A stretch of 44,663 nucleotides of DNA, from contig JANQKI010000270.1 in the NCBI GenBank assembly GCA_028281165.1, positions 1 to 44,663 of the forward strand, written 5' to 3'. Shown piece by piece: positions 1 to 7,873 of this stretch. How positions within the stretch are numbered: position 1 is the first letter of the stretch; the number at the start of each line of letters is the position of its first letter. The notes under the pieces are model-generated. The model saw only the letters and a list, made by a program, of their open reading frames with translations. It was not told where the DNA came from and ran no database searches. The translations under genes and the position numbers were made by a program. The stretch is from Opitutaceae bacterium. Its GTDB lineage: Bacteria; Verrucomicrobiota; Verrucomicrobiia; Opitutales; Opitutaceae.

Positions 1-354
1 ATTTCTCCTGTTCAGGCCAATTTGATGTGGACAGTAAAACTTAAGAAAGCTTCTGATTTCATTGGGAAGCAATCTCTCCTCGAAGAAAAGTCTAGAGGCC
101 CCGCAAAGCGTATCGTCTTTTTTAGGACAGGGGATCGACGCATTATTCGTCCCGGAACTAGGGTGGTGGCGGATGATGGAGGGTCTGGCGAGGTGGTCTC
201 CGGCACCTTTTCACCTATGCTTAACGAAGCGATCGGTTCAGCCCTGATAGACGCTTCGTCAATTAAAGCTGAATTGGCCGTAGACGTGCGCGGAAAGGCC
301 GTACCGCTTATTCCTGTGAGGCCGCCTTTTATCGAACTCAATCCTCAGGGATGA
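1..354 (+). CDS. gcvT: Aminomethyltransferase (glycine cleavage T protein), 3' part only
   Basis: The frame is open from the first base, so the gene begins before the window and only the last 117 residues are present. GcvT moves the methylene group from the lipoyl-bound aminomethyl intermediate on GcvH to tetrahydrofolate and releases ammonia. The visible part is the C-terminal region and barrel domain: a segment with FIGKQSL followed by a small beta-rich domain with GTFSPMLNEAIGSALID, typical of the end of GcvT. The protein stops at TGA 352-354. gcvH follows 64 bases downstream on the same strand, which supports the assignment. The catalytic N-terminal domain cannot be checked here. Confidence 0.92.
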   Translation: MSPVQANLMWTVKLKKASDFIGKQSLLEEKSRGPAKRIVFFRTGDRRIIRPGTRVVADDGGSGEVVSGTFSPMLNEAIGSALIDASSIKAELAVDVRGKAVPLIPVRPPFIELNPQG

Positions 355-418
355 TAGGCATGGCGAAGATCAGTCGAGTTTGTGGGAGCGGATAGTCATA
401 TAGGCATGTATTTAAAAA

Positions 419-802
419 ATGAATATACCCGAAGATCTGAAATATACCAAAGAACATGAGTGGATTAAGCTGCTAGACAACGGTGAGGCGATGGTCGGCA
501 TCACGGACTTTGCTCAAAACAGTTTAGGCGACATTACCTTTGTGGAGGTTCCGGAAGAGGGGGACTCCTTTTCTGAAGGAGAGTCGTTTGGCGTCGTGGA
601 ATCGGTTAAGGCCGCCTCCGATTTGTACATGCCGCTCGATGCCGAAGTTGTTGTTGCCAACACGGATTTGGAAGACGCTCCCGAAAAGGTGAATCAATCG
701 CCATATGACGATGGCTGGATTGTGAAAATCAAAGTTTCAAATCCCGACCAGCTGGGATCCTTGCTAGACGCCGCTGCTTACAAAGAGATCGCGCAGGACT
801 AG
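419..802 (+). CDS. gcvH: Glycine cleavage system H protein
   Basis: This is a 127-residue protein, the usual length for GcvH, the lipoyl carrier that shuttles the aminomethyl group between GcvP, GcvT and Lpd in the cytoplasm. The lipoyl-lysine motif is clear (GVVESVKAASDLYMP, lysine 64), as is the N-terminal YTKEHEWIK segment and the NQSPYDDGWIVKIK stretch near the C-terminus. It lies 64 bases after gcvT and is probably co-transcribed with it. No strong Shine-Dalgarno is seen (an A-rich stretch precedes the ATG), but the start fits family length. gcvP, which often follows, does not: the next gene is a sulfatase after a 249-base gap. Confidence 0.96.
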   Translation: MNIPEDLKYTKEHEWIKLLDNGEAMVGITDFAQNSLGDITFVEVPEEGDSFSEGESFGVVESVKAASDLYMPLDAEVVVANTDLEDAPEKVNQSPYDDGWIVKIKVSNPDQLGSLLDAAAYKEIAQD

Positions 803-1051
803 CATCTCTCTTCAATCTTGGACTTAGTATACGATTTTAAACTACGTCAACCTGTTGCCAGATATTGATCTAGTATGGGTTTTGCCAAAGAGATGCTTAA
901 GATATAGATAGTCGATTCCCCAACTCTCTGATGTGTTTATACTTAGGATGGGTTTTTCTTTGGCAGACGCCTTGTAAAATAGAGATTGGGGACAATATTC
1001 CACCATCCTGGTCTTTCTGGACCTAAGTTCACTACAAGCGACTCTAAGCCA

Positions 1052-2566
1052 ATGAGAAATTTAAAAATCTTTCTTCTCCTTTTTCTTTTTTCGGCAAACG
1101 CCGCGAATTTGTGGTCTGATGAACGCCCCAATGTTCTATTCATCGCTATCGATGACTTGAATGACTGGGCTGGTCCTTTTGGAGGCAACCCTCAATGCAA
1201 AACGCCGAACATGGATCGCTTTGCAGAGCAGGGCGCTACGATATTCATGAACAACCATTGCGCGGGTCCTGTATGCGGTCCCTCGCGCTCCGCTCTCCTG
1301 TCGGGTTTTGCTCCCTATAATACGGGCTTGTACAGCAATAGTGATAACATGTTGGACTCCGAGATCGTGCAAACCCATGCAACCTTGCCGGAATATTTCA
1401 ACAAGCATGGCTATGCTACTGCTTCCAGTGGCAAAATCTTTCACGCCCATAGTTCAGCTAACGGTTTCGACCGTGGCCAGTGGGCATTCGAAAATTGGAT
1501 ACAGGCTGGAGGCGGATGGGGCGTTGACCAGGACACGCTCTATTCGAGGCGGAAGGGGATTCTGAATGGAGTCGTCCAGGAAAATCCAAAATATGCCGAT
1601 CCCCACGGATCCGAATTCGCATGGGCTTCCACAACCAGGCCAACGGAAGAAACCGGTGATTACATGACTGCTAAGTGGGCTGCTGGCCAGTTGCAAAAGA
1701 AATGGGACCGTCCTTTCTTTCTCGCTGTCGGCATTTTTCGTCCTCACTTGCCCTGGTACGCTCCGCAGGAGTTCTATGATATGTACGATCTGGATACGAT
1801 CGAGTTGCCAGAAGTTAAAGACGACGATCTTGACGATATAGTCGACGCCAATGGCAAGCCCGCGTTCAAGCCCAGTTCCGACTACCTTTGGTGTCGACAA
1901 GATGATAGCATTTTCAAGGCGGCCGTTCGCGCCTATATGGCTTCCACATCATATGCCGATTATTGTCTCGGAGTCATTCTCGATGCGTTGAAGGATAGTC
2001 CCCACTATGACAATACAATCGTGTTTATCTGGGGAGATCACGGCTGGCATTTGGGAGAAAAGCTGCGCTTTCGCAAGGCCACCATCTTTTCCGAAGCAAC
2101 AAGGGCTCCGCTGATGGTTCGCCTTCCTGGAATGAACAAGCTTCAGAGAGTTTATTCGCCGACCAATCTTTTGGATATGTATCCAACGCTCGTTGAACTC
2201 TGTGGCTTGCCAGAGAAGGAATTAGATGGAACGAGCTTTGCCAATTTGCTGAAAGACCCTTCCTCGAAAGGAAACAAAGTTACACTGACTACACGTGGGG
2301 CTGGATCTGTCAGTGTTCGAGATGAACACTGGCGTTATGCTCGTTATAGGGATGGCGCGGAGGAGCTCTATAATCTGAAAGAAGACCCGATGGAGTGGAC
2401 GAATTTGATTAATTCCAATCGTTCCGCAGCAAAACGAGCAAGGAAAAAACTGGCTAAGCATTTCCCCCAAAATTTTGCCGAGCCCATAGAGAGCAAAAAG
2501 TATCCAAGAGTTGCTGGCCCCGATCTAACGCTTAAAGCGAAGCGTGACTTGGCGACCCTTAAGTAG
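1052..2566 (+). CDS. Secreted type I sulfatase (iduronate-2-sulfatase-like)
   Basis: A 504-residue formylglycine-dependent sulfatase predicted to cleave sulfate esters from glycans outside the cytoplasm. The ATG at 1052 is preferred over one at 986 because it puts a signal peptide (MRNLKIFLLLFLFSANA) at the N-terminus. The metal-binding start FIAIDDLNDW, the maturation motif CGPSR (Cys75, converted to formylglycine by a separate enzyme) and the GDHGWHLGEK segment are all present. The DDLNDW and DHGWHLGEK pair resembles iduronate-2-sulfatase-like (S1_7) enzymes; the subfamily and substrate are inference. No formylglycine-generating enzyme is seen in the window. The gene stands alone, convergent with the next one. 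Nothing notable is seen in 803-1051. Confidence 0.93.
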   Translation: MRNLKIFLLLFLFSANAANLWSDERPNVLFIAIDDLNDWAGPFGGNPQCKTPNMDRFAEQGATIFMNNHCAGPVCGPSRSALLSGFAPYNTGLYSNSDNMLDSEIVQTHATLPEYFNKHGYATASSGKIFHAHSSANGFDRGQWAFENWIQAGGGWGVDQDTLYSRRKGILNGVVQENPKYADPHGSEFAWASTTRPTEETGDYMTAKWAAGQLQKKWDRPFFLAVGIFRPHLPWYAPQEFYDMYDLDTIELPEVKDDDLDDIVDANGKPAFKPSSDYLWCRQDDSIFKAAVRAYMASTSYADYCLGVILDALKDSPHYDNTIVFIWGDHGWHLGEKLRFRKATIFSEATRAPLMVRLPGMNKLQRVYSPTNLLDMYPTLVELCGLPEKELDGTSFANLLKDPSSKGNKVTLTTRGAGSVSVRDEHWRYARYRDGAEELYNLKEDPMEWTNLINSNRSAAKRARKKLAKHFPQNFAEPIESKKYPRVAGPDLTLKAKRDLATLK

Positions 2567-2691
2567 CGGGGAGACAGGTTTTATCAACCACAAACTTCAC
2601 AAAAACCACATAAGCTGAATAAGGGAAATGCTATCTTTTATCAGTTTATCTATTTGTGAAGAGGCGGGGCCAATCGATGTTGTTTCGATGA

Positions 2692-3516
2692 TCAGCGATT
2701 GCCGTCGCATCGTTCTTCCAAAAAGGCTTTCAGCTTCTTGAGGTTTGCCAAATCATCATCGAATCCTCCGAAGTACTCGATGGAAATAGCACCTTGGTAG
2801 TCTCGACGTGTGAGTTCATCGATCAGCTCTTCGATATCATCACAGCCGTTCGGATAGGGAGCTTGCATGTTGTCGACGCTCGAAGTCCGTACATGTACAT
2901 GCGTCGCGAAGTCGAGTAAATCTATCGTGTCACGCAAGTGGAGATCTTGCATCGTGTAGTGACTGTTGTCATACGTGATGCCTGCCTGCGGTTCGATGGA
3001 TTTCAGGATATCGAGGGCAACGCTTGGGTTTTCCATGGCCGTGTTCTTGTGGCCTTCCAGCGTCAAGCCGACAGGTTTCCCTTCATGCAGTTTGGCTAGA
3101 AGAGGCGTTTGACGGCGCGTAGCTGTGACGGCTTCATCGAAACTGTGCTGCTTCAGGCTGGAGGGCTGAACCGTAATAATCGGGCACGACAGCTTCTCTG
3201 CGAAGCTGATCAATGCCTCATGTTCCTTTAGCAGTATTTCCTCAGAATCGGCATCCGTATTTCCAATACGCTTGTTCGTGCCTGAGTTCATGGCGCAGAC
3301 ATGCAGGCCACTAGACAAAATGGAATCCACAGTTTTATCAATATCCTCAGCACTGGCAGATGCTAGCCAGGAAGGATTGATGTCCTGCCAGTCTTCGAAA
3401 GTCGCTAGATCCACGTGATCGAATCCGATTTCCTTAATCTTGGCTAGCTTATCATAAAGATTCGGATACGCATCGTTGGAAAGACAAAGTGTGCTGCAGG
3501 CTAATTTGATTGGCAT
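2692..3516 (-). CDS. Sugar phosphate isomerase/epimerase-like TIM-barrel protein
   Basis: A 274-residue cytoplasmic protein of the xylose-isomerase-like (AP endonuclease 2) TIM-barrel family, which includes sugar epimerases and hydroxypyruvate isomerases. It starts with an IKLACSTLCLS strand and a helix containing IKEIGFDHVDL. Candidate metal ligands sit at the usual strand ends: Glu in LTLEGHKN, Asp and His in ITYDNSHY, His in ATHVHVRTSS and Glu in SIEYFGG. The ATG at 3516 is preferred because it begins right at the first barrel strand; a GTG at 3558 would add 14 residues. It is convergent with the sulfatase upstream and divergent from the hotdog gene. The substrate cannot be told from sequence. 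Confidence 0.82.
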   Translation of the reverse strand: MPIKLACSTLCLSNDAYPNLYDKLAKIKEIGFDHVDLATFEDWQDINPSWLASASAEDIDKTVDSILSSGLHVCAMNSGTNKRIGNTDADSEEILLKEHEALISFAEKLSCPIITVQPSSLKQHSFDEAVTATRRQTPLLAKLHEGKPVGLTLEGHKNTAMENPSVALDILKSIEPQAGITYDNSHYTMQDLHLRDTIDLLDFATHVHVRTSSVDNMQAPYPNGCDDIEELIDELTRRDYQGAISIEYFGGFDDDLANLKKLKAFLEERCDGNR

Positions 3517-3653
3517 ATTCTCATAGAAGGGGTGGTAAACCATTAGGTCAAGTTCCACGGTCTGTCATTGACAGAGCTTAAGGTTTGGTCCATCGATGAA
3601 AAGGCCCTTGATGGTTGCTTTTTCTCTTTATTCAATATTTTGGATACAAAGCC

Positions 3654-4088
3654 GTGAATGTTACGCAACTACCTTTCAATCAACTTTTAGGTTTGCAGAA
3701 ATGCCAAAATCAGGACGACGGTATTCTTGAGCTTCCGGCGGATCCCAAGTACTTGAACCATGTGGATACTGTCCATGCTACGGCTATTTATGGTTTGGCC
3801 GAGGCTTCCAGCGGGCAGTTCCTTTCGGACAACATTAAGGTCTCGAAGCACTCCATTGTCCCTATCTTGCGCCGAGCGGAGATTAAATACCGCAAACCAG
3901 GTATGGGCAGTCTCTTTTCTCGAGGCGTTTACAACGCGGAGGATTGGGATCAGTTCCACGCGACCTATGCGGATCGCAAACGAGCCTTGCTGTCCTTTCC
4001 GATTGAAATCCTAGATGAAGAAAACGCGATTATCGCTTTGGCCCAGTATGAATGGTTCATTGCCGAAAAGCCAAAGGATGATGAGTAA
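3654..4088 (+). CDS. DUF4442-like hotdog-fold (thioesterase-like) protein
   Basis: A 144-residue protein resembling the hotdog-fold DUF4442 group, relatives of acyl-CoA thioesterases. The pattern is LPFNQLLGLQ at the start, then an ILELPADPKYLNHVDTVHAT strand-turn-strand, then a helix IYGLAEASSGQFL, as in hotdog domains where the central helix follows the first strands. No assigned catalytic residue can be pointed to, so the activity is uncertain. The GTG at 3654 with GGA about eight bases upstream is chosen because homologs usually begin just before the LPFN stretch; a TTG at 3615 would add 13 hydrophobic residues. It is divergent from the TIM-barrel gene and is followed by a palindromic repeat. 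Confidence 0.68.
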   Translation: MNVTQLPFNQLLGLQKCQNQDDGILELPADPKYLNHVDTVHATAIYGLAEASSGQFLSDNIKVSKHSIVPILRRAEIKYRKPGMGSLFSRGVYNAEDWDQFHATYADRKRALLSFPIEILDEENAIIALAQYEWFIAEKPKDDE

Positions 4089-4160
4089 CCTTACTGAAAT
4101 TGGAATGGGTTGGGAGTGGCATACGCGTTGATGTTTGATGAATGTCAAAGTCCTATCTTC

Positions 4161-4219
4161 GGCATGTCCTAGACACGCCACTACAAATCTTTCTGTAGCG
4201 GAATGTCCGAGACATTCCG
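4161..4219. repeat. Nested palindromic (REP-like) element
   Basis: Two hairpins with three-base loops flank a third. GGCATGTC (4161-4168) pairs with GACACGCC (4172-4179) with one mismatch; CCACTACA (4178-4185) pairs with TGTAGCGG (4194-4201) with one mismatch; GGAATGTC (4200-4207) pairs perfectly with GACATTCC (4211-4218). The two halves are inverted copies of each other with about 18 of 25 positions matching. It lies between the convergent hotdog and LysR genes, a normal place for extragenic palindromic repeats. No T-run follows, so it is not a simple terminator. Whether it is multicopy in the genome is inference. Confidence 0.6.
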
Positions 4220-4253
4220 AAGAGAAGTTGGTAGCGACCATCGTCCCGCTGTC

Positions 4254-5069
4254 TTATATCAAATGTTTTCTCAATGCTTCAAACGTTTCGTTTTGCAGCA
4301 GACTTTTTCGATAGACCAGGCTTACGGGGCGGGTGAAACCGGTCTGGGTCAAGACCATCGATTTACTGCATCCCTGTGTCATGCGCTTAGCGATACCCTC
4401 AGGAGCGAGAGTGGTCCCGAATCCGCAAGTGGCCATGTTGACTGCGGAGGCGTAGGACTCTTGGTAGCGAGTGATGCGGTAGCCTTGCTCTTTTACGTGA
4501 CGGCTTATCGATTTCCAAGTGGATGCGTTGGTTTCGATGGAGATAAGCTCTTTCGTATCCGAATTTTTACGACTAACAAGTATCATTTGCTCTTGCCTAA
4601 GCGGGTCGCTCACCAAGCCCTGGGCGCCGAATGAGGAACCGGCGCAGATGCCGACATCGTAGGCTCCCATGCGAACCTTGTCTACTATGACCGGACTTCG
4701 ATGGGCATGGATCTCCAGTCTCAGTCCTTCTATTCGCCGGAGCGCTTTTTGCAAAACTTCAGCTCCCCAGGAAGTGAGAATCGATTCGGATACGCCGATG
4801 ACGATATTCGATGAGGATGAGGATTGCGGCTCTAAAATAGATTTCAGCGTAGCCATGGCCTCTCTTGCTTTGGACGCCATTTGCAAGCCCCCATCGGTCA
4901 GTGAAATCTGCCTTCCTTGTCGCTTGAAGAGCTGCGTTCCGGAAATCGCTTCCAGCTGAGCTAATCGTTTGCTGGCGCTGGATTGCGTGATACGGAGAGC
5001 AGTGCTGGCTTCGGTTACGGAGCCTGTCTGATGAAAGGCGATAAGGGTTTCAAGGAGTTCTGTCTTCAT
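4254..5069 (-). CDS. LysR-family transcriptional regulator
   Basis: A 271-residue regulator. Residues 1-60 form the LysR winged helix-turn-helix (LLETLIAFHQTGSVTEAST, then ITQSSASKRLAQLE and GTQLFKRQGRQISLTDGG). The rest is a periplasmic-binding-like effector domain (IVIGVSESILTSWGAEVL, YDVGICAG), slightly shorter than the usual ~300 residues. It is divergent from the TauE/SafE permease across a 73-base gap, the classic arrangement in which a LysR protein controls its neighbour and itself. The gap holds an imperfect dyad AAGTATGCTT at about 5087, too weak to call an operator. The effector is unknown. Confidence 0.92.
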   Translation of the reverse strand: MKTELLETLIAFHQTGSVTEASTALRITQSSASKRLAQLEAISGTQLFKRQGRQISLTDGGLQMASKAREAMATLKSILEPQSSSSSNIVIGVSESILTSWGAEVLQKALRRIEGLRLEIHAHRSPVIVDKVRMGAYDVGICAGSSFGAQGLVSDPLRQEQMILVSRKNSDTKELISIETNASTWKSISRHVKEQGYRITRYQESYASAVNMATCGFGTTLAPEGIAKRMTQGCSKSMVLTQTGFTRPVSLVYRKSLLQNETFEALRKHLI

Positions 5070-5142
5070 ATTCTTTAAAGGAAACTTAAGTATGCTTATT
5101 ATTCCTATTGTTCAAGAAATAGATTGTATCCAATTTTCCTGA

Positions 5143-5877
5143 ATGTGGATAGTCTTCCTCCTCTCTGCATTGGGTACGAGTTTTCTTTCCGGCATTTTTG
5201 GTATGGCGGGAGGATTGTTGCTCATGGGTGTATTCGGTTCTTTATGTCCTATTCCCATAGCCATGATGTTGCATGGTTTTACGCAATTGTTCAGTAATGG
5301 ATCAAGGGCCTGGCTGCTTCGAGAGTCGATTCGATGGGGAGTGACACTCCCTTACCTTTTGGGTTGGCTGGTCACCTTGACGGTATTTAGTCTCGTGTTT
5401 TTCGTCCCAGAGAAGAGCTTGTTCTTTCTGCTTCTTGGAGCCTTGCCGCTAATCGGCTTAATCCTGCCTCAGTCTTTGACGCCTGATGTCGTTAAACCCA
5501 GAAACGCCTTTCTTTGTGGACTGCTGGTCACTGCTATCAACATTCCGGTTGGCGTAGCAGGGCCCATTCTCGACTTGTTTTTCGTGAAATCAAGTATGAC
5601 GCGTCATGAAATTGTGGGGACAAAGGCTATCACTCAAACCTTAGCTCATTTCGGCAAGATTCTCTACTACGGTTCTTTCTCTTGGCGTTTAGGCGGTTCA
5701 TCGTCTTTTGAACTTGAATACTGGATGACTGGCCTCCCGATAGCCGCTATTTGCGGAACGCGTCTGGGCAAGTTCGTATTGGACAGGATGCAAGACCATC
5801 AATTCAAGTGGGCCGCCAGAGTTCTGATTGGAATCATAGGATTCGGCTTTTTGTTAAAAGGACTCTGGATGCTGTAG
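5143..5877 (+). CDS. TauE/SafE-family permease
   Basis: A 244-residue integral membrane protein with about eight hydrophobic segments. The two family repeats are recognisable: FLSGIFGMAGGLLLMGVF near the N-terminus and INIPVGVAGPILDLFFV in the second half. The family comprises sulfite, sulfonate and other small organic anion exporters or importers in the inner membrane. The substrate is not predictable from sequence. The divergent LysR gene is the likely regulator. The DJ-1/PfpI gene follows 94 bases later on the same strand and may be co-expressed. Confidence 0.9.
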   Translation: MWIVFLLSALGTSFLSGIFGMAGGLLLMGVFGSLCPIPIAMMLHGFTQLFSNGSRAWLLRESIRWGVTLPYLLGWLVTLTVFSLVFFVPEKSLFFLLLGALPLIGLILPQSLTPDVVKPRNAFLCGLLVTAINIPVGVAGPILDLFFVKSSMTRHEIVGTKAITQTLAHFGKILYYGSFSWRLGGSSSFELEYWMTGLPIAAICGTRLGKFVLDRMQDHQFKWAARVLIGIIGFGFLLKGLWML

Positions 5878-5971
5878 CCTGATCTATCATTGGTTGATTT
5901 TTCCAAATAAGCTTTGTGGGCTAACTTGGAACCAAGATAACGTTCTAAGCATGGATATGCGCGAAGGGAAA

Positions 5972-6583
5972 ATGACTCTTGGAGCTGTGATGTTCGATCA
6001 ATACGAATTGCTCGATTTCTATGGTCCACTGCAGCTCTTTGGAGGGATGAGAAATGAGCTTGAAATTATAACGCTCGCGGAACGAGAGGGTGCTGTTACA
6101 GCCAGTTCGGCTTCACAAGTGCAGGGCTATGCTGATTGCAGTTTCAAAGACTGTCCAAAACTTGATATCATTCTGGTTCCAGGTGGTTTTGGCACGCGAG
6201 CGATGGCAAAAGATGAGGGATTTTTGCATTGGCTCAGGACAAAGGCCGAGGAAACCGAGATTGTAGCTTCGGTTTGCACGGGGGCTCTTTTATTGGCTTG
6301 CGCAGGCTTGCTGGATGGGCGCCGAGCGACAACCAACAAGCTTTGTTGGGCAGAGATAACAGGCTATGCTCCAAGGGTAAACTGGATGCGCCAGGCAAGA
6401 TGGGTCGATGATGGCAAATTCGTAACGGCCTCTGGCGTGTCGGCCGGAATGGATATGGCTCTAGCTTTGATTGAGCGTATTTGGGGAGCGGAACGAAGAG
6501 AGCAGATTCGAATAGGGGCTGAATACGACTGGCACTCCGATCCGAACTGGGATCCGTTCGCCAAGGTTCACGGCTTGGTCTGA
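5972..6583 (+). CDS. DJ-1/PfpI family protein (isonitrile hydratase-like)
   Basis: A 203-residue class I glutamine amidotransferase-like protein. The start at 5972 is chosen because GAAGGGA sits just upstream and because the family begins directly with a strand like LGAVMFDQYELLDFYGP; in-frame ATGs at 5951 and 5957 are less well placed. The acidic residue of LLDFYGP and the nucleophile elbow ASVCTGALLLACAGLLDG (Cys102) match isonitrile hydratases and the GATase1-like domains of AraC regulators. The family acts on isonitriles, aldehydes or as a chaperone; the actual reaction is unknown. No AraC DNA-binding domain follows. It lies downstream of the TauE/SafE permease. Confidence 0.87.
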   Translation: MTLGAVMFDQYELLDFYGPLQLFGGMRNELEIITLAEREGAVTASSASQVQGYADCSFKDCPKLDIILVPGGFGTRAMAKDEGFLHWLRTKAEETEIVASVCTGALLLACAGLLDGRRATTNKLCWAEITGYAPRVNWMRQARWVDDGKFVTASGVSAGMDMALALIERIWGAERREQIRIGAEYDWHSDPNWDPFAKVHGLV

Positions 6584-6648
6584 GGTTTCTAGCCCGACCG
6601 AAAATGTTCTTCAGAAATTGTTCTTGCAACCGATTCATTAAATACTTA

Positions 6649-6670
6649 ATTTTCAGAAAATACTGAAAAT
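6649..6670. promoter_or_regulatory. 8-bp perfect inverted repeat in front of the DCC gene
   Basis: ATTTTCAG (6649-6656) and CTGAAAAT (6663-6670) are perfect inverted copies around the six-base spacer AAAATA. The right arm ends 12 bases before the ATG at 6683, directly ahead of the ribosome-binding stretch AGGAT. This position suits a repressor operator or an RNA hairpin affecting translation. The stem is A/T-rich and no T-run follows, so a terminator is unlikely. Function is inference; chance occurrence in A/T-rich DNA is possible. Confidence 0.35.
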
Positions 6671-6682
6671 ATAGGATATAAA

Positions 6683-7063
6683 ATGAAAACTGTGATGAAC
6701 AAGCCCTGGATTTTCTATGATGCGGAATGCGGCATCTGCAGAACGGCAACGAGGGTATTGAGGCTCCTTTTGGGTTCCAATGCATTGGTGGTGGAGCCTT
6801 TGCAGACAAATCTGGCTCGAAGGCTTTTCAATCTGGAATTCGGAGCAAGGCCCTCGGAAATGAAGGCTTTGACCGCAGAACGAAGAAAACTGGGTGGGGT
6901 CGATAGCTTATTACACCTGGCAGGTCTAGTGTGGTGGTTAAAGCCCATAGCATGGGCTAGTCGTGTGAAGGGGATCTACAATTTAATGAAAACCGCCTAC
7001 CACTGGCTAGCAGCGAACCGCTACTGCTTTGGGGGTACCTGCAGGTTCAGGGAGACTGTATGA
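6683..7063 (+). CDS. DCC family (DUF393) thiol-disulfide oxidoreductase-like protein
   Basis: A 126-residue protein with the family hallmark YDAECGIC near the N-terminus (Cys16 and Cys19, a CxxC motif on a thioredoxin-like strand after WIFYD). A further cysteine pair sits near the C-terminus in RYCFGGTC. DCC proteins are thought to be small redox proteins, but few have been characterised. AGGAT sits about eight bases before the ATG. Its stop overlaps the next gene start in an ATGA (7060-7063), so it is translationally coupled to the DUF2071 protein, a pairing that suggests a shared role. Confidence 0.88.
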   Translation: MKTVMNKPWIFYDAECGICRTATRVLRLLLGSNALVVEPLQTNLARRLFNLEFGARPSEMKALTAERRKLGGVDSLLHLAGLVWWLKPIAWASRVKGIYNLMKTAYHWLAANRYCFGGTCRFRETV

Positions 7064-7860
7064 GTTTTTCAACCACAGATTACGCAGATAGACGAAGATT
7101 TTGCCCTAAAGCGAAAGACGTTCAACACGTCAATGCTAGACGGAGAATGTGCGACAGGCCTTTTTTCATTGGAGATTGGAAGGATGCGGTCTTCATCAAT
7201 TACGAGGTGGATGCTGGCTGGTTGCAGAGCGTGGTTCCTTTTCCATTGGATTTAAGAGAGGGTAGGGCGTATGTAAGCCTGGTCGCTTTCACCATGTCCG
7301 ATTTCTGGCATGCTTGGCTGGGAAGGTGGACTCGCTGGCTTCTTTGGCCTTTTGCCGTTCAGAGATTTCTCAATGTTAGAACGTATGTGAAGGTTGGAGA
7401 CGAAGCTGGGATCTTCTTTTTGACCGAGTTTGTCTCGAGTCCGTTTAGCTTGCCGCTTGGCTATCTGGCTTATGGCTTGCCCTACCATCTGGCCAAGGTC
7501 GTATATTGGCAGAGTCCCGGGGACGGAGTGTTTCATGGTTTAGTGGCTAGTCCATTTGGCGATGAGAATCTTGCTTATCAGGCTGAGCTGGTTGAAGCTG
7601 AGAACTACAGGCAAAGCGAACCTGGCTCGCTTAAGGAATTTTTGCTCGAGCGTTACGTGGCGTTCACTTCTTTTGGAAATTCGAGCCGCAAATTCCGCAT
7701 TCGTCATAAGGTATGGCTGGCTGTGGATCTCGATTTAGAAATGATCGACGATTCATTAATGACTCGAAGATTTCCTTTTTTGGACAGAGGGCGCATTGCA
7801 AGTGCATATCATACGCCAGGCGTATTCGATGTTTGGATGGGGAAGCCGGAAAGAGTTTGA
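7060..7860 (+). CDS. DUF2071 family protein
   Basis: A 266-residue protein of the DUF2071 (YqjF-like) family of unknown function. The recognisable part starts near residue 30: RPFFIGDWKDAVFINYEV, LQSVVPFPLDLREGRAYVSLVAF, then the NVRTYVKVGDEAGIFFL segment. The start at 7060 has GGGAG at a good distance and overlaps the DCC stop by four bases. Codons 5 to about 11 fall on DNA that resembles a dispersed CACAGATTACGCAGAT repeat, and the family domain only begins at the in-frame ATG 7147. The first 29 residues may therefore be a late addition. The gene is convergent with lacI, 13 bases apart. Confidence 0.85.
   Translation: MSFSTTDYADRRRFCPKAKDVQHVNARRRMCDRPFFIGDWKDAVFINYEVDAGWLQSVVPFPLDLREGRAYVSLVAFTMSDFWHAWLGRWTRWLLWPFAVQRFLNVRTYVKVGDEAGIFFLTEFVSSPFSLPLGYLAYGLPYHLAKVVYWQSPGDGVFHGLVASPFGDENLAYQAELVEAENYRQSEPGSLKEFLLERYVAFTSFGNSSRKFRIRHKVWLAVDLDLEMIDDSLMTRRFPFLDRGRIASAYHTPGVFDVWMGKPERV
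7071..7091 (+). repeat. Short sequence resembling a dispersed CACAGATTACGCAGAT repeat
   Basis: The stretch contains CCACAGATTACGCAGATAG just after the DUF2071 start codon. I associate strings of this kind (CCACAGAT followed by near-repeats of GATTACGCAGAT) with intergenic repeats in Verrucomicrobiota and related bacteria; that link is from memory. A weaker relative, CCACAAACTTCACAAAAACC, occurs near 2587. Only one short copy is visible here, so the call is tentative. Confidence 0.3.
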
Positions 7861-7873
7861 ACTGCTTTGAGCC

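Noticed and set aside
4203..4634. 143-codon plus-strand frame opposite the LysR gene
   Set aside because: It lies antisense to a clear LysR regulator and has no motif of its own.
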